Shown one piece after another: positions 52,679 to 63,600 of a stretch of 64,000 nucleotides of DNA. The notes below the pieces were generated by a model. That model worked only from the letters and a program-made list of their open reading frames with translations. It was not told the origin of the DNA and did not search any database. Source of the stretch: Phycisphaerae bacterium (GTDB lineage: Bacteria > Planctomycetota > Phycisphaerae > Phycisphaerales > SM1A02); assembly GCA_016795035.1 (NCBI GenBank), contig JAEUIT010000003.1:1-64000 (forward strand). Direction: 5' to 3'. The position numbers were made by a program, and so were the translations under genes. Positions within the stretch are counted from its first letter, which is position 1, and each line of letters opens with the position of its first letter.

Positions 52679-53722
52679 GTGCCCGAACAACTCTCCCAGG
52701 AACTGCTGGACCAAGCGGCGATCGACGCGCTCCTCAACTCCGTCGACGACGGGGCCGGCGACGCCAAGGGCCCCGAGATCCAGATCTTCTCCCGCTTCCG
52801 ACGCGACAAGGAGCGGGTCGACATCCGCGACTACGACTTCAAGCGTCCCGAGCGCATCTCGAAGGATCAGATGCATGCGCTCCACACGATGCACGAGACC
52901 TTCGCCCGTAATTTCGGTGCGGCGGCCTCGGGCTTCCTGCGGCAGATCGTCGAGATCCGGGTCACGAAGGCCGAGCAGATCACCTACCAGGAGTACATCT
53001 CGAGCCTGCCGGTGCCGACCTCCTTCAACCTCGTGAAGGCGCCGCCGCTCTCGGGCCCGTTCTGCCTCGAAGTCAGTCCGCTCACGGTCTATCCGATCAT
53101 CGATCGCTTGCTTGGCGGCAACGGGAAGGAGCTTTTCATCCCGCAGCGGCCGCCGACGCACATCGAGCAGAAGCTCATCCAGAAGCTCCTCCATCGCGCG
53201 ATGCAGACCCTCCAGGAGGCGTGGTCGAGCGCCGCCGAGATCGCGTTCGAACTCGGCGACATGGAGGCGAACCCGCAGCTGGTGCAGATCGTCCCGCCGA
53301 ACGAAGTCGTGGTCGTGATGTCGTTTGAGGTGAAGTTCGGCAACCGGGCCGGCACGATGAGCCTGTGCATCCCGTCGAACACGATTGAACCGATTCTTGA
53401 CCGTCTGAGCGCCCAGAGTTGGAGCGTCACGAGCGCCCGCGACGACGGCGTCCGCTGGAGCGAGCGGATCACCAAGGAGTTGACCGCCGCCCGCGTGACC
53501 GTCGATGCGGTCCTGGCGGAAACGACCATGACCCTTCGCGAACTCCGCTCCCTCGAGCCCGGCGACCTCATCCTGACCGGAAAACCCGCGGCGGCGCCCG
53601 TCATTCTCAATGTCGAGGGTCGCCAGAAGTTCCTCGCCTCGGTCGGCCAGAGCCGAGGTTCCCGCGCGATCCGGATCCTCCGACCGATCGGTCCTGAGGA
53701 TTACGTGACCGTGGTGGGATGA
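52679..53722 (+). CDS. fliM: Flagellar motor switch protein FliM
   Basis: Part of the flagellar C-ring; binds phosphorylated CheY to change rotation. The 347-aa protein has an N-terminal CheY-binding-like helix (LDQAAIDALLNSV), the middle domain with ISKDQMHALHTMHETFARNF and the C-terminal SpoA/FliN-like domain (ELRSLEPGDLILTGKP). GTG at 52679 is chosen because AGGAGG lies six bases upstream. It stands alone: no fliN, fliG or other flagellar gene adjoins it, unlike most bacteria. Confidence 0.93.
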   Translation: MPEQLSQELLDQAAIDALLNSVDDGAGDAKGPEIQIFSRFRRDKERVDIRDYDFKRPERISKDQMHALHTMHETFARNFGAAASGFLRQIVEIRVTKAEQITYQEYISSLPVPTSFNLVKAPPLSGPFCLEVSPLTVYPIIDRLLGGNGKELFIPQRPPTHIEQKLIQKLLHRAMQTLQEAWSSAAEIAFELGDMEANPQLVQIVPPNEVVVVMSFEVKFGNRAGTMSLCIPSNTIEPILDRLSAQSWSVTSARDDGVRWSERITKELTAARVTVDAVLAETTMTLRELRSLEPGDLILTGKPAAAPVILNVEGRQKFLASVGQSRGSRAIRILRPIGPEDYVTVVG

Positions 53723-53723
53723 G

Positions 53724-53820
53724 AAGGAGCAACGATCAAGGAGGAAGGATCAAGGGTGCAGAAGAAGGCTGGCTTCCTTCCGCCACCCTTGCTCCTTGAT
53801 CCTCGACCCTTACTCCTCCT
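53724..53820. repeat. Heptamer-arm hairpin element 9 (GGATCAA type)
   Basis: Left arm AAGGAGCAACGATCAAGGAG and GAAGGATCAAGGGTG (53724-53759), right arm CACCCTTGCTCCTTGATCC and more to 53820. An inner GAAG...CTTC hairpin lies around 53761-53778 as in elements 2 and 4. It follows the fliM stop directly. Confidence 0.8.
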
Positions 53821-54216
53821 CCATTGCCGACCTTCTCCCCACCCCGTACACTGCGACCCGACCTGTCATCCGAGGGCGTTCTCGGAACGGGTCTGAGTCT
53901 GTCGTTGCGATTCGCGATCTCGTTCCATGATCGATCTCGCACTCAGCTTCGTCGGTTCGCACGGTTGCCCCATGGCAATGGTGTCGAATCGATCCGTGGT
54001 CCAACCATGACGCCCCCGCGCGTCAAGGTCGAACTGCGCATCGGCTGCGCGTCTTTCGCGTACGGCCTGTCGGCGATCGCCGCAGGTTGGATGCGAGGAC
54101 GGGACGGGCGGTCGGCACTTGTCACGGCTCGCAGTGTGGAGCCATGTGGTCCGGAGCTTGGTTTCATGCTCTGATCCACCTCGACAAGTTTCGATCGGCC
54201 GTTCGACGGCGACAGA
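53821..54216 (+). other. 396-bp non-coding leader region upstream of nusA
   Basis: Short open frames exist but have low third-position GC and no recognisable similarity, so I see no protein gene. rimP, which normally precedes nusA, is not here. The region ends in a strong intrinsic terminator, so a transcript probably runs through it, either a small RNA or an attenuated nusA leader. I could not match it to tRNA, SRP RNA, RNase P RNA or tmRNA by eye. Confidence 0.4.
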
Positions 54217-54250
54217 CCACGCGAGCAGGAGCCCGCGTGGTTTTCGTTTT
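54217..54250 (+). terminator. Intrinsic terminator 37 bases before nusA
   Basis: CCACGCG (54217-54223) and CGCGTGG (54234-54240) pair, with a small inner GC-agga-GC helix, followed by TTTTCGTTTT (54241-54250). It cannot be the end of fliM alone, since 494 bases lie between; it may control read-through into the nusA-infB operon. Confidence 0.8.
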
Positions 54251-54287
54251 GACATCCTGACAATCCAACAACCAATCTCCTCCACCC

Positions 54288-55640
54288 ATGAATTCCGAAA
54301 CGCTCCGCATCCTCGACTCGATCGCCCGCGACCGAAACATCGATCGCGAGCTTCTCATTGGTGACCTCGAGCAGGCGATGATCAGCGCCGCTCGCAAGCA
54401 CTTCAATTCGCTCGACACCGAAGAGTTCGGCTGCGAGATGGACCGCCTCACCGGTCGCATCGTCCTCTGGCGGAACCTTCCGCTCGATCCGGACGACCCG
54501 AGCGCGGGCACCGAGCGCGAGGAGATTCCGCTCGAGCGTCTCGGCCGCATTCCGGCGCAGACCGCGAAGCAGGTCATGATCCAGCGCTTCCGCGAGGACG
54601 AGCGCAACTCGCTCCTCGACGAATTCGCGAAGCGCCAGGGCGAACTCGTCACCGGCGTCGCGCAGCGCTACGAAGGCGGCGCGCTCATCGTGCAGATCGA
54701 CCGCGCCGAAGGCTTCATGCCGCGCTCGGAGCAGATCCCAGGCGAGCAGTTCCAGCCCGGCGATCGCGTGCGTTGCCTGATCCTCGACGTCCGCGACGCG
54801 GTGAACCAAGTCAAGATCGTCCTCTCGCGCTCGCACCCCGACTTCATCCGCAAGCTCTTCGAGACGGAAGTCCCCGAAGTCGCCGAGCGCGTCATCGAAA
54901 TCAAGGCGATGGCCCGCGAGCCGGGCTTCCGCACGAAGCTCGCGGTCGCGAGCGTCGACTCGAAGGTCGATGCCGTCGGCGCGTGCGTCGGCGTGCGCGG
55001 CAGCCGTATCCGCAACATCGTCGACGAACTCGGCGGCGAGAAGATCGACATCGTCCGTTGGAACGAGTCGAGCCAAGTGCTCATCGCCAACGCCCTCAAG
55101 CCCGCCGAAGTCGAAGAGGTCAGCCTCTGCTTCGAGCTCGGTCGCTCGACGATCATCGTGCGCGAAGACCAGCTCTCGCTCGCGATCGGTCGCCGCGGCC
55201 AGAACGTGCGCCTCGCGGCCCGTCTCACCGGTTGGGACATCGACATCCTCACGCCCGCGGAGTTCGCCAAGGGTCTTGAGATCCTCGAGTCGACTGTGCG
55301 CGGCATCGAAGGCATCTCGAACGAGATGCTCGACAAGATGGGTGCCCTCGGCATCATCAGCGTCTTCGACGTGGAGGAAGTCGGCGTGGCCGTCCTCGAG
55401 CAGGAACTCGGCCTCACGCCGGAGCTTGCCGAGCATGTCGTCGCGACGTGCTCCGAGCGGTCGAAGGAAGTCGCCGAGCAGCAGGCACGCGACAAGGCGG
55501 AGAACGACGCTCGCGTCGCCGCCGATCGTGAGGCGACGGACAGCATCCTCGGCGTTGCGGGTTCTGGCGGCACCACGCCGCCGGCCGCCGACGCCGAAGG
55601 CGACCGCGCCGCGGACAAGATCCTCGGCGGCGGTCAGTAG
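54288..55640 (+). CDS. nusA: Transcription termination/antitermination protein NusA
   Basis: RNA polymerase-associated factor, 450 aa. The N-terminal domain (residues 1-125) is followed by an S1 domain (ELVTGVAQRYEGGALIVQIDRAEGFMP), then KH1 (GACVGVRGSRIRNIVDELGGEKIDIVRW) and KH2 (LSLAIGRRGQNVRLAARLTGWDIDI). After these comes one helix-hairpin-helix-like stretch and a low-complexity acidic end; the E. coli acidic repeats are absent. ATG at 54288. It opens the nusA-infB-rbfA cluster and follows an intrinsic terminator, which suggests attenuation. Confidence 0.96.
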   Translation: MNSETLRILDSIARDRNIDRELLIGDLEQAMISAARKHFNSLDTEEFGCEMDRLTGRIVLWRNLPLDPDDPSAGTEREEIPLERLGRIPAQTAKQVMIQRFREDERNSLLDEFAKRQGELVTGVAQRYEGGALIVQIDRAEGFMPRSEQIPGEQFQPGDRVRCLILDVRDAVNQVKIVLSRSHPDFIRKLFETEVPEVAERVIEIKAMAREPGFRTKLAVASVDSKVDAVGACVGVRGSRIRNIVDELGGEKIDIVRWNESSQVLIANALKPAEVEEVSLCFELGRSTIIVREDQLSLAIGRRGQNVRLAARLTGWDIDILTPAEFAKGLEILESTVRGIEGISNEMLDKMGALGIISVFDVEEVGVAVLEQELGLTPELAEHVVATCSERSKEVAEQQARDKAENDARVAADREATDSILGVAGSGGTTPPAADAEGDRAADKILGGGQ

Positions 55641-55736
55641 TCAGCCAGTACGCGGAACGCCGTCCATTCGTACGTCGGTCGGACGGTCGAGGCAGGAGTA
55701 GGAGTCGGGATCGGTAGGAACGGCCAGGAGATTCGC

Positions 55737-58700
55737 TTGATCAAGAAGGCAGCGCTCAAAGTCCATCAGTTGGCCAAAGAGCTCGGCGTGAACTCGAAGG
55801 ACATCGTCGCGCGATGTAAGTCCGAAGAGATCGAAGGCATCGAGAACCACCTCTCGCCCGTCTCCGCGGGTCTCGCGGCGACGATCCGGGAATGGTTCGG
55901 AGGCGGTGCTGGCGCCGCGCCCGCAACGGCTACCGCGACGGAAGCGCCGCCCGAGCCCGCGCCGGCCCCGAAGGCCGCACCTCCAGCGCCGTCGAACGCG
56001 GCGTCGACCTCGACGGTGGACGGCAAGGCCCATCGCAAGCCGGCGAAGCCCGCGTCCGAAGGCGGCGAGCGCCCCGCCGCGCCGCGCTCGACACGCGTGT
56101 CGCCCGCGCCCTCCGCGCCCGGAGCCCCGGCTCCTTCGTCCGCGCCGGCGCCGTCCGCGCCGTCGGTCGAGACCGTGCGCCCGGTGATGCCGTCGCCCGC
56201 GCCGCGCACGCCGAGCCATCAGGAGACCCACACGCCGACTGCGCGCCCCGAGGCGCCGCGCGTCGCCGCCCGCGTCGACCACCCGGCCGAAACGCGTGCC
56301 CCTGAGCCGAGGGAAGCGCGCCCCGCCGACACCCGGCCGCCGGAGTCGCGACCGACCGAAGCCCCGCGCGTCGCGCGGCCGGAGGTTCGTCCCGAAGCCC
56401 GCGCCGAGGTGCGTACGCCCTCGCGTCCCGACGCCCGCCCCGACGCCCGACCGGAGGCGCGGTCTGAACCGCGTCCCGACGCTCGCGCCGAATCGCGCCC
56501 CGACGCCCGACCGGAAGGTCGAGCCGACGCGCGTCCGGCACCGCGCGCCGAATCGAAGGCGCCGACGCGCCCTGAGGCCCGACCCGAAGGGCGCGCGACC
56601 GCCGACTACCGCACGCAGGACTCGCGGGCTGACTCGAGGCCCGACACCAGTTCGAGCGGCGACGCCTCGGGCAACGAACCGAACTTCGCGCCGTACGTGG
56701 CGCCCACGATGAACGTGCCGAAGCGCCCGGACATCGTGAAGCCGGTCGGCCCGCGGCTCGAGAACCCGACGAAGACCGTGATGAGCGGTCCGAAGGTCAT
56801 CCGTATCGAAGCGCCCGAGCAGTTGCCGACGCCGCGCCCGCGAAGCGCGACCGGCGGCACCGGCGGTCCTGTGCGTGTCAATCGCCCAGGTGCGGGTCCC
56901 GTCGGACGCGACGACCGTAACCGCGGCGGTCGCGGCGCGACGCCCGGCCGTCGCGACGATCCCACCGGCCGTAGCGGCCGTCTCGCCCGCGCGGGCGGAA
57001 CGCCCGGCGAACCCTGGCGTCCGCAAGACCTTCGCGAGCGCGAAGATCGCCTCTCGCGTTCGGACGGCTTCTTCAAGACGCACAAGCGCGACAGCCTGCG
57101 CCCGCGCGGTCCGGGCGGTCCCGGCCAGCAGCGCCCGGCCGGCCGCGACGAGTCGGCGCCGGTGCATATCGCCGAGCCGCTCACGATCAAGGATCTCTCG
57201 GCGGCCACCGGTGTGAAGGCCACCGACATCCTCAAGCGGCTCTTCCTCGGCGGCACGGTGATGAACATCAACTCGGCCATCGATCGCGAGACCGCGGTCG
57301 AGGTCATGATGGACTTCGACATCGAGTTGATCGTGGAAGAGTCGAAGTCGGCGGCCGAGATCATCGAGTCGCGATTCGAGGAGCGCGAGGCGGTCGACGC
57401 GCGTCCGCGTGCGCCGGTCGTCACGATCCTCGGTCACGTCGACCACGGCAAGACGAGTCTTCTCGACAGGATCCGCAACGCCAACGTCGCGTCGGGCGAA
57501 GCGGGCGGCATCACCCAGAAGACAAGCGCCTTCACCGTCCCGGTGCACGCCGGCGACAAGGATCGCGTCGTCACCTTCATCGATACGCCCGGCCACGAGG
57601 CGTTCACGAACATGCGTTCGCGCGGTGCCAAGGTCACCGACGTCGCGGTGCTCGTGATCGCCGCCGACGACGGCGTCATGCCGCAGACGATCGAGTCGAT
57701 CGCGCACGCTCGCGCGGCCGAAGTTCCGATCGTCGTCGCGCTCAACAAGATGGACAAGCCCGAGGCGACGGAGTCGAACATCCGCCGCATCCTCGGTCAG
57801 CTTGCCGAGCACGAGCTCAACCCCGTCGAGTGGGGCGGAACGACGGAAGTCGTCCGCACCAGCGCGACGAAGGGCGAAGGCATCCAAGACCTGCTCGACA
57901 TCCTCGACTATCAGGCCGATCTCCTCGGCCTCACCGCCGACTTCGGCGGCTCGGCCCGGGGCACCGTGCTCGAGGCGAAGATGGAAGAGGGTCGCGGTCC
58001 GGTCGCAAACGTGCTCGTCCAGGAAGGCACGATCAAGAAGGGCGACTTCATCGTCGTCGGTCGTGGCTTCGGCCGCGTGCGCGATCTCGTCAACGATCGC
58101 GGACAGCGCGTGACCGAAGCGGGCCCGTCGACGCCGGTCGCGATCTCGGGCATCGACCTTCTCCCGGACGCGGGCGACAAGTTCTTCGTCGTCGACAGCC
58201 TGAAGGCCGCCGAAGAGGCCGCCGAGGAGCGTCGCCGTCTCGACCGTGAGCGCGAGCTCGCGGCCCCGAAGGTCACGCTCGACTCCTTCTTCGCGACCCT
58301 CGAGAAGGGCAAGAAGAAGGAACTCGCGCTCGTCGTCAAGGCCGATTCGCAAGGCTCGGTCGAGGCGCTCCGCGCCGAACTCTCGAAGATCGGCACCGAG
58401 GAGGTGCAGGTCGTCGTCAAGCACTGCGCGGTCGGCGGCATCAACGAGAACGACGTCATGCTCGCGGTGGCGACGAAGGCGACGATCGTCGGCTTCAACG
58501 TCACGTCGAGCTCGAAGGCTCGCCAGCTCGCCGAGACGAAGGGCACCGAGATCCGTCTCTACGACGTGATCTACGACCTGAAGGACGACGTCACGAAGGC
58601 GGCTTCGGGCCTCCTCGCGCCGGAGATCAAGCTCGAAGTCCTCGGCCACGCCGAGGTGCGTCAGGTCTTCAAGATTTCGAAGGTCGGCATGATCGCCGGC

Positions 58701-58931
58701 TGCTACGTGCAGGACGGCGTGATCGAGCGCAACGCGCAGATCCGCGTCACCCGCAACGGCATCGTCATCGAGAAGGACCGTCGTCTCGAGCAGCTCAAGC
58801 GCTTCAAGGACGACGCGAAGGAAGTTCGCGCCGGCCAGGAGTGCGGCATGAAGATCGTCGGCTACGACGACATCAAGTCGGGCGACATCCTCGAGTGCTA
58901 CAAGACCGTCCAGGTCGCACGTTCGCTCTAA
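55737..58931 (+). CDS. infB: Translation initiation factor IF-2
   Basis: GTPase that places initiator tRNA on the ribosome, 1064 aa. It starts with an IF2_N module ([20 protein letters not shown], residues 9-55), has a very long Pro/Ala/Arg/Glu-rich linker (about 60-440) and a Gly/Arg-rich part, a second IF2_N module (about 480-545), then the G domain with GHVDHGKTS near 568, DTPGHEAF and NKMD, and domains II-IV ending in [12 protein letters not shown]. The start is TTG at 55737, supported by CCAGGAG a few bases upstream. An intrinsic terminator follows. Confidence 0.96.
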   Translation: MIKKAALKVHQLAKELGVNSKDIVARCKSEEIEGIENHLSPVSAGLAATIREWFGGGAGAAPATATATEAPPEPAPAPKAAPPAPSNAASTSTVDGKAHRKPAKPASEGGERPAAPRSTRVSPAPSAPGAPAPSSAPAPSAPSVETVRPVMPSPAPRTPSHQETHTPTARPEAPRVAARVDHPAETRAPEPREARPADTRPPESRPTEAPRVARPEVRPEARAEVRTPSRPDARPDARPEARSEPRPDARAESRPDARPEGRADARPAPRAESKAPTRPEARPEGRATADYRTQDSRADSRPDTSSSGDASGNEPNFAPYVAPTMNVPKRPDIVKPVGPRLENPTKTVMSGPKVIRIEAPEQLPTPRPRSATGGTGGPVRVNRPGAGPVGRDDRNRGGRGATPGRRDDPTGRSGRLARAGGTPGEPWRPQDLREREDRLSRSDGFFKTHKRDSLRPRGPGGPGQQRPAGRDESAPVHIAEPLTIKDLSAATGVKATDILKRLFLGGTVMNINSAIDRETAVEVMMDFDIELIVEESKSAAEIIESRFEEREAVDARPRAPVVTILGHVDHGKTSLLDRIRNANVASGEAGGITQKTSAFTVPVHAGDKDRVVTFIDTPGHEAFTNMRSRGAKVTDVAVLVIAADDGVMPQTIESIAHARAAEVPIVVALNKMDKPEATESNIRRILGQLAEHELNPVEWGGTTEVVRTSATKGEGIQDLLDILDYQADLLGLTADFGGSARGTVLEAKMEEGRGPVANVLVQEGTIKKGDFIVVGRGFGRVRDLVNDRGQRVTEAGPSTPVAISGIDLLPDAGDKFFVVDSLKAAEEAAEERRRLDRERELAAPKVTLDSFFATLEKGKKKELALVVKADSQGSVEALRAELSKIGTEEVQVVVKHCAVGGINENDVMLAVATKATIVGFNVTSSSKARQLAETKGTEIRLYDVIYDLKDDVTKAASGLLAPEIKLEVLGHAEVRQVFKISKVGMIAGCYVQDGVIERNAQIRVTRNGIVIEKDRRLEQLKRFKDDAKEVRAGQECGMKIVGYDDIKSGDILECYKTVQVARSL

Positions 58932-58942
58932 CGCATCGTCGC

Positions 58943-58985
58943 CGGTGCCCGGGTCGTCGAGATCCGGGCACCGCGACCGTTTTTC
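58943..58985 (+). terminator. Intrinsic terminator after infB
   Basis: CGGTGCCCGG (58943-58952) pairs with CCGGGCACCG (58964-58973), with three further inner pairs, followed after six bases by TTTTT (58980-58984). It partly separates infB from rbfA. A copy of the CTC..CGTTGCAG motif directly follows (58986-58995). Confidence 0.8.
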
Positions 58986-59015
58986 TCCGTTGCAGCCGTC
59001 AATCCCAACCCGCGA

Positions 59016-59558
59016 GTGAAGCCGACCATCGACAACCGAAGCGACGACGCCGGCGAATCCCGGCCTGACGTTCCGCGCATGCCCTTCATCCCGTGTGACG
59101 GGGCGGGGGAGCGTGATCGCGGCGCACGCTCGCCGCGGCACGCGCAGATCGAGGCGCTCGTGAGCCGAGTCCTGCGCGAGCGGCTCGCCCGCGGCCTCAA
59201 CGATCCTCGCGTGCAAGGCATGGTGTCGATCGTGGGGGTCGATCTCTCGCCGGACTTCTCGTCGGCCAGGGTGCGCATCTCGGTCCTGCCCGAGGATCGC
59301 GAGCGGCTCACGCTCTCCGGCCTGCGCAGCGCGACCCGGCATCTCGAGTCGGCGCTCCGGGAGGGCACCGAACTCCGGCGCGTGCCGCGCTTGAGCTTCG
59401 AGATCGACGAGGCCCACAAGCGCGAGCGGGCGCTGTACGCGGCGCTCGACAGCGTGCGACCTGCGGCCCCCGACGACGACGACGCGTCCGATTCCCTCAC
59501 CTCCCCTCCGACGAGCGACACGCCCGACGGCGGCAAGACGCCGGGCGATTCCATCTGA
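59016..59558 (+). CDS. rbfA: Ribosome-binding factor A
   Basis: Cold-shock and 30S maturation factor, 180 aa. The KH-like core is seen in RHAQIEALVSRVLRERLARGLNDPRVQGMVSIVGVDLSPDFSSARVRISVL (residues about 41-91, cited as landmarks ARGLNDPRVQG and VDLSPDFSSARV) and RVPRLSFEIDEAHKRE. It has extra low-complexity residues at both ends (GERDRGARSPR; Asp/Ser/Pro-rich tail) compared with the usual 120 aa. GTG at 59016 is the likeliest start. Position after infB is typical. Confidence 0.9.
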   Translation: MKPTIDNRSDDAGESRPDVPRMPFIPCDGAGERDRGARSPRHAQIEALVSRVLRERLARGLNDPRVQGMVSIVGVDLSPDFSSARVRISVLPEDRERLTLSGLRSATRHLESALREGTELRRVPRLSFEIDEAHKRERALYAALDSVRPAAPDDDDASDSLTSPPTSDTPDGGKTPGDSI

Positions 59559-59570
59559 GGTTCACCGTCC

Positions 59571-60683
59571 GTGAAGACTGACTCCTCGCAACCGATCTAC
59601 TCCGCGACGAAGGTCGCCGCCATCCTCAAGCGCCACACGGCCGCAACGCCGCCGGCGCAGTCGACCGATCCCATCGCGGCGCTCATCTACGCGTTCCTCC
59701 TGTGGGAAGCGTCGACGCACCAGGCGACGGCGGCGCTCGAGCGCATCTCGAAGGAGTGCGTCGACTTCAACGAGTTCCGCGTGTGCCTGCCGGAAGAGAT
59801 CGCCGGCATGCTCGGCCCGCGCTACCCGTACGTCGAAGAGCGTGCGACCCGCGTGCGCCGCGCCCTGAACGACATCTACCGCCGCGAGCACAAGGTCAGC
59901 CTGGACCACGTCGCGAACGCCGGCAAGCGCGAGCAGCGCAGCTACCTCGAGAACCTCGACGGCATGGTGCCGTTTGTCGCGTCGCGGCTTCTCGTCCTCC
60001 ACTTCGGTCAGCCCGCCGTGCCGGTCGACGACCAGCTCGTCGATCTCTTCCGCGAGGCGAAGCTCCTCTCGCGCGACGACGTGACCGCGAGCGATCTCGG
60101 CGCCGCCCTCTCGAAGTCGGTGACGACGCTCGAAGAGGCCACCAAGATGCACCACGCCTTCGTGGCGTGGGCCGACTCCGTGTGGAGCGAGGATCCGAAC
60201 TCGCTGATGAAGGCGAAGAAGGTCCGCACGCTCATGCATAAGGCCGCCGAGGCGCGCGAGGCGAAGGCCCGCGACGAGGCCGCGCGGCAGGAGCGCGTCC
60301 GCGCCGAAGTGGCGCGCGTCGAAGAGGAGAAGGCTGCCGCCGCCGCGAAGAAGGCGGCCCGCGCCGCCGCGAAGTCGATCGAGGCGAAGCCGACGAAGGC
60401 GGACGCGAAGCCCGATGCGAAGCCGTCGAAGGGCGACGCCAAGCCCGCGAAGCCCGACGCAAAGGCCGACGCCAAGGCGGCCAAGCCCGACGCGAAGTCG
60501 CCGAAGCCTGACGCCAAGGCCGCGAAGCCCGACGCCAAAACCGCCAAGCCCGAGGCCAAGGGCGCCAAGCCCGACGCGAAGGCCGCGAAGCCCGACGCCA
60601 AGGCCTCCGGCAAGTCGGCGAAGCCGGCCGTCGTGGCCAAGGCATCGACCGAGAAGCCCGTCGACAAGAAGGGCAAGAAGTGA
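59571..60683 (+). CDS. Endonuclease III-like (HhH-GPD) protein with a histone H1-like tail
   Basis: A 370-aa protein in two parts. Residues 1-220 look like a diverged endonuclease III fold (COG2231-like): EHKVSLDHVANAGKREQRSYLENLDGM, then VASRLLVLHFGQPAVPVDDQLVDLF, which parallels the helix-hairpin-helix and the V-D-T-H-V segment with its catalytic Asp. The catalytic Lys and the iron-sulfur cysteines are missing. Residues about 225-370 are a Lys/Ala/Pro repeat (KPDAKAAKPDAK), like histone H1 or AlgP, expected to bind DNA. GTG at 59571, 12 bases after rbfA. Function unknown; it may be an architectural or non-catalytic DNA-binding protein. Confidence 0.68.
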   Translation: MKTDSSQPIYSATKVAAILKRHTAATPPAQSTDPIAALIYAFLLWEASTHQATAALERISKECVDFNEFRVCLPEEIAGMLGPRYPYVEERATRVRRALNDIYRREHKVSLDHVANAGKREQRSYLENLDGMVPFVASRLLVLHFGQPAVPVDDQLVDLFREAKLLSRDDVTASDLGAALSKSVTTLEEATKMHHAFVAWADSVWSEDPNSLMKAKKVRTLMHKAAEAREAKARDEAARQERVRAEVARVEEEKAAAAAKKAARAAAKSIEAKPTKADAKPDAKPSKGDAKPAKPDAKADAKAAKPDAKSPKPDAKAAKPDAKTAKPEAKGAKPDAKAAKPDAKASGKSAKPAVVAKASTEKPVDKKGKK

Positions 60684-63600
60684 GCGGCAGGGGCCCGCGG
60701 CCGGTGCGCGGTGCCCTCATCGCGCTCGGCGCGAGTCTCCTCGCGACCGGCGACCTTGTCGCGTGGCCGTCCGCGCCGCTCGTGCCTGCGTGGGCGGCGA
60801 CCGCTGTCGCCGACGACGGGCCGGCGCCGCCCTCGATGATCTTGCCGGGCGTGCTCGACCCCCGCGACGAGCCGATCGCCGGGCTCTCGCTCGCCGACGT
60901 GCTTGACGCGCTGGAGCCGCCCGAGAAACCCGCCGCCGTCCCTCCGCCGCCGCCGCCGTCGCCCGAGGCGCTGGCGAACGCGCGTCGCGCCTACATCGAA
61001 GGGCGCACGGCGCTGGCCGAGAACCGCACCCTGATCGCCGTCCGTGCCCTCGAGCGCGCGCTCGAGCAGGATCCCGGTTCCATCGACATCCTCACGTCGC
61101 TCGCGCGGGCCTACCAGCGCGTGGGCAACCCCGCCAAGGCCGCGGAATTGCGCGAGCGGGTGCTGCGGCTCGATCCGGCGAACGCGGAGGCGCTCGTCTC
61201 GACCGGCTGGCGCGCCATCGAGACCGGCGACGACATCGCGGTCGTCAACGCCTTCGGCCAGATCTTCCTGTTGCCTGAGTCCGAACGCGTGCGCGCGTTT
61301 GCGGCGATGCGGCCCGGAGCGGAGTCGCTCGCGGAGCTCGCGCTCGCGCGTTCGCTGCGGCGACTGAGCGCCGACGCCGCGACGATCGAGGTGCTCGAGC
61401 GGACGACGCGTCGGGCCCCAGTCGCGGGCACGACCGGCCGCGCCGAGGCCGAGGCGATCCGCGCCTTGGGCGACACCTACGCGCGACGCGGCAACATTCC
61501 CGCCGCCGTGGCCACGTGGCGATCGGGCGCGCCGGCGCGCGACTTGCTCGACGTGGCGATCCTCGAACCGCGCATCGCCTGGGGCCTCGTCGCGCTCGAC
61601 CGGACCGACGAGGCGGTCGCGCGCCTGCGGCAGCGGGCGGAGAACGACGAGACGACCGACATCGACGTCGCGATCGCCGCGTGGCTGCGCGACGTCGCAC
61701 CGAAGAACGCCGCGCTCCGGGCGCTCGGGGACGACCTCACGAAGGCGCCTGCAACGGGGAACGCCGCGTTCGAGCGCACGCGGCTCGCCCGTGCGATCAC
61801 GCTCGCCCCGGTGCCGATCGAGCGCTGCGGCACCGATCGGCGCGCCTTACGCGATCTCTTCGCCGACCGACTTCGCACCGGAGGGCCGGATGCCGCGGTG
61901 AAGGCCGCGAACGAGGTCCTCGCGGCGCATCCCGAAGCTGCGGTGGCCATCGTCGACGCGCTCCTGCGGAACGGCGCCGACGCCCCCGCGACGCTCGACG
62001 CGGCACGGGCGCTCGGCGTTGCAGGCGCCGCGCTCTATGCCCGGCTCCTCGGAACGCTCGACGACGTCGGCCCCGCATGGGCCGCGATCAGCGAGGCCCG
62101 GCGCTCGAAGCCCGAAGATCGCGCGATCCTCCGCGCCGCGCTCGTGACCGCGGCGCGGCTCGGCGAGGCGTCGTTGGTCGCGCCGCTTGCGGCCGATGTC
62201 GCCGACGACGACGCGCTCACCCTCATCGATCTCGCCGCCGCCTATCGCTCGGTCGGCCTGATCGACAAGGGGATCTCGACCGCCGAGGCCGCAACGAAGG
62301 TGAGTACGGTGGCCTCGGGCGCCTCGCCCGTCGTCGCCGCCGCGGCGCATGTCGCGCTTGCCCAGGCGCGAGCCGATTCGGCCGCGCGGACGGCGAGCGT
62401 CGCCCTGGCGCAGTCCGCCGTCGAGGCCGCGACCACGGCCGTCGGACTCGATCCGTCGAACGAGGACGCGTGGACCGTCCTCGTCCTCCTTTGGCAAGCG
62501 CTCAGCGGCGGCGACCGCAACGACAACACGGCGCTCCGTGCCGAAGCCGAGCGCACGCTGGAACGGCTCCAGGCCGCGATGCCGCGCGGGCCCGTCGCGC
62601 GCGGCGCCGCGATCGAGCGCTGGATCGCCGGTGGCGCCGCGATCGAGGCGGCGCAGGCCGCCGCCGCGTGTTCTGCCGCCGACCTCAGCGAGTCGCGGCT
62701 CCTCAAGCTTCTCGTCGGCGAACTCGTGCGCCAGCGCGCGTTCGAGACGGCGCTCGCCTATCTCGACGCCCGCCTCGCCGCGACGCCCGGCGACGCCGCC
62801 GCGTGGCAACTCTGGACCGAAGCGTCGATCGCCGCCGGCCGCGCCGACCAGGCGCTTGAGCGGCTGCGCGAGCGCATGGACGGCGATCGTCGCGACCCGA
62901 TCGCGGTGCGCCTCACGGAACTCGCGCTCCGGTCGCTCGACCGCGGCGAGGAAGCCGACGCCATCGCGGCGACGCGCGCGGAGTCGCTTCCCGCGTCGCC
63001 TCGGCGTTCGCTCGAGCGCGCCGCGCAGGCGCTCGCGCGGGGCGACGAGGTCACCGCCATCAAGACCCTCAATGCGGCAACGTCGAGTGTCTCCGCGTTG
63101 CAGCCGATCGAGCTCCTCGCCGCCGCCGAGCTGTCCTCGCGGGTGCGCGATCGCGTGAGCCGCAGTCCGCTCGTCGACGCGTTCGCCGGCGCGCTTATCC
63201 AAGCTGCCGCGAAGGATCCCGCGGTCGAGACCGTCGCCGTCGCGCGGGCGGCGGCGCTCATCGCGCTCGACGGCGATCCGGGCGACGATCCCGAGGGCCA
63301 GTTGCGCCGCATGATCGAGACCGCCGTCGGCCGCACGAAAGAGGTCAATGCCGGCGAGGTTCCGGCGTGGCTTGCGATCGGCCAGTCGTTCGCCGACCGC
63401 TCGCGGCACGAGGACGGCGCCGCCTTCCTCGCGGCGCTCCTGCGAAGCGAGGCGCGCATCGACACGACGGCATCGGCGCGGCTCGCGCGGGCCTGCTTCG
63501 CGCTCGATGCCGCCGCCGGCGGCGGCGCCGAGCGTTCCATCGCGATCCTCGATCTCCTTCGTTCGCGCGGCGTGCGCCCGTTCGCCCGCAACGATCGCCC

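Noticed and set aside
53824..54174. 116-codon open frame upstream of nusA
   Set aside because: Third-position GC is well below that of real genes here, the translation has no recognisable domain, and the frame overlaps a region that ends in an intrinsic terminator.
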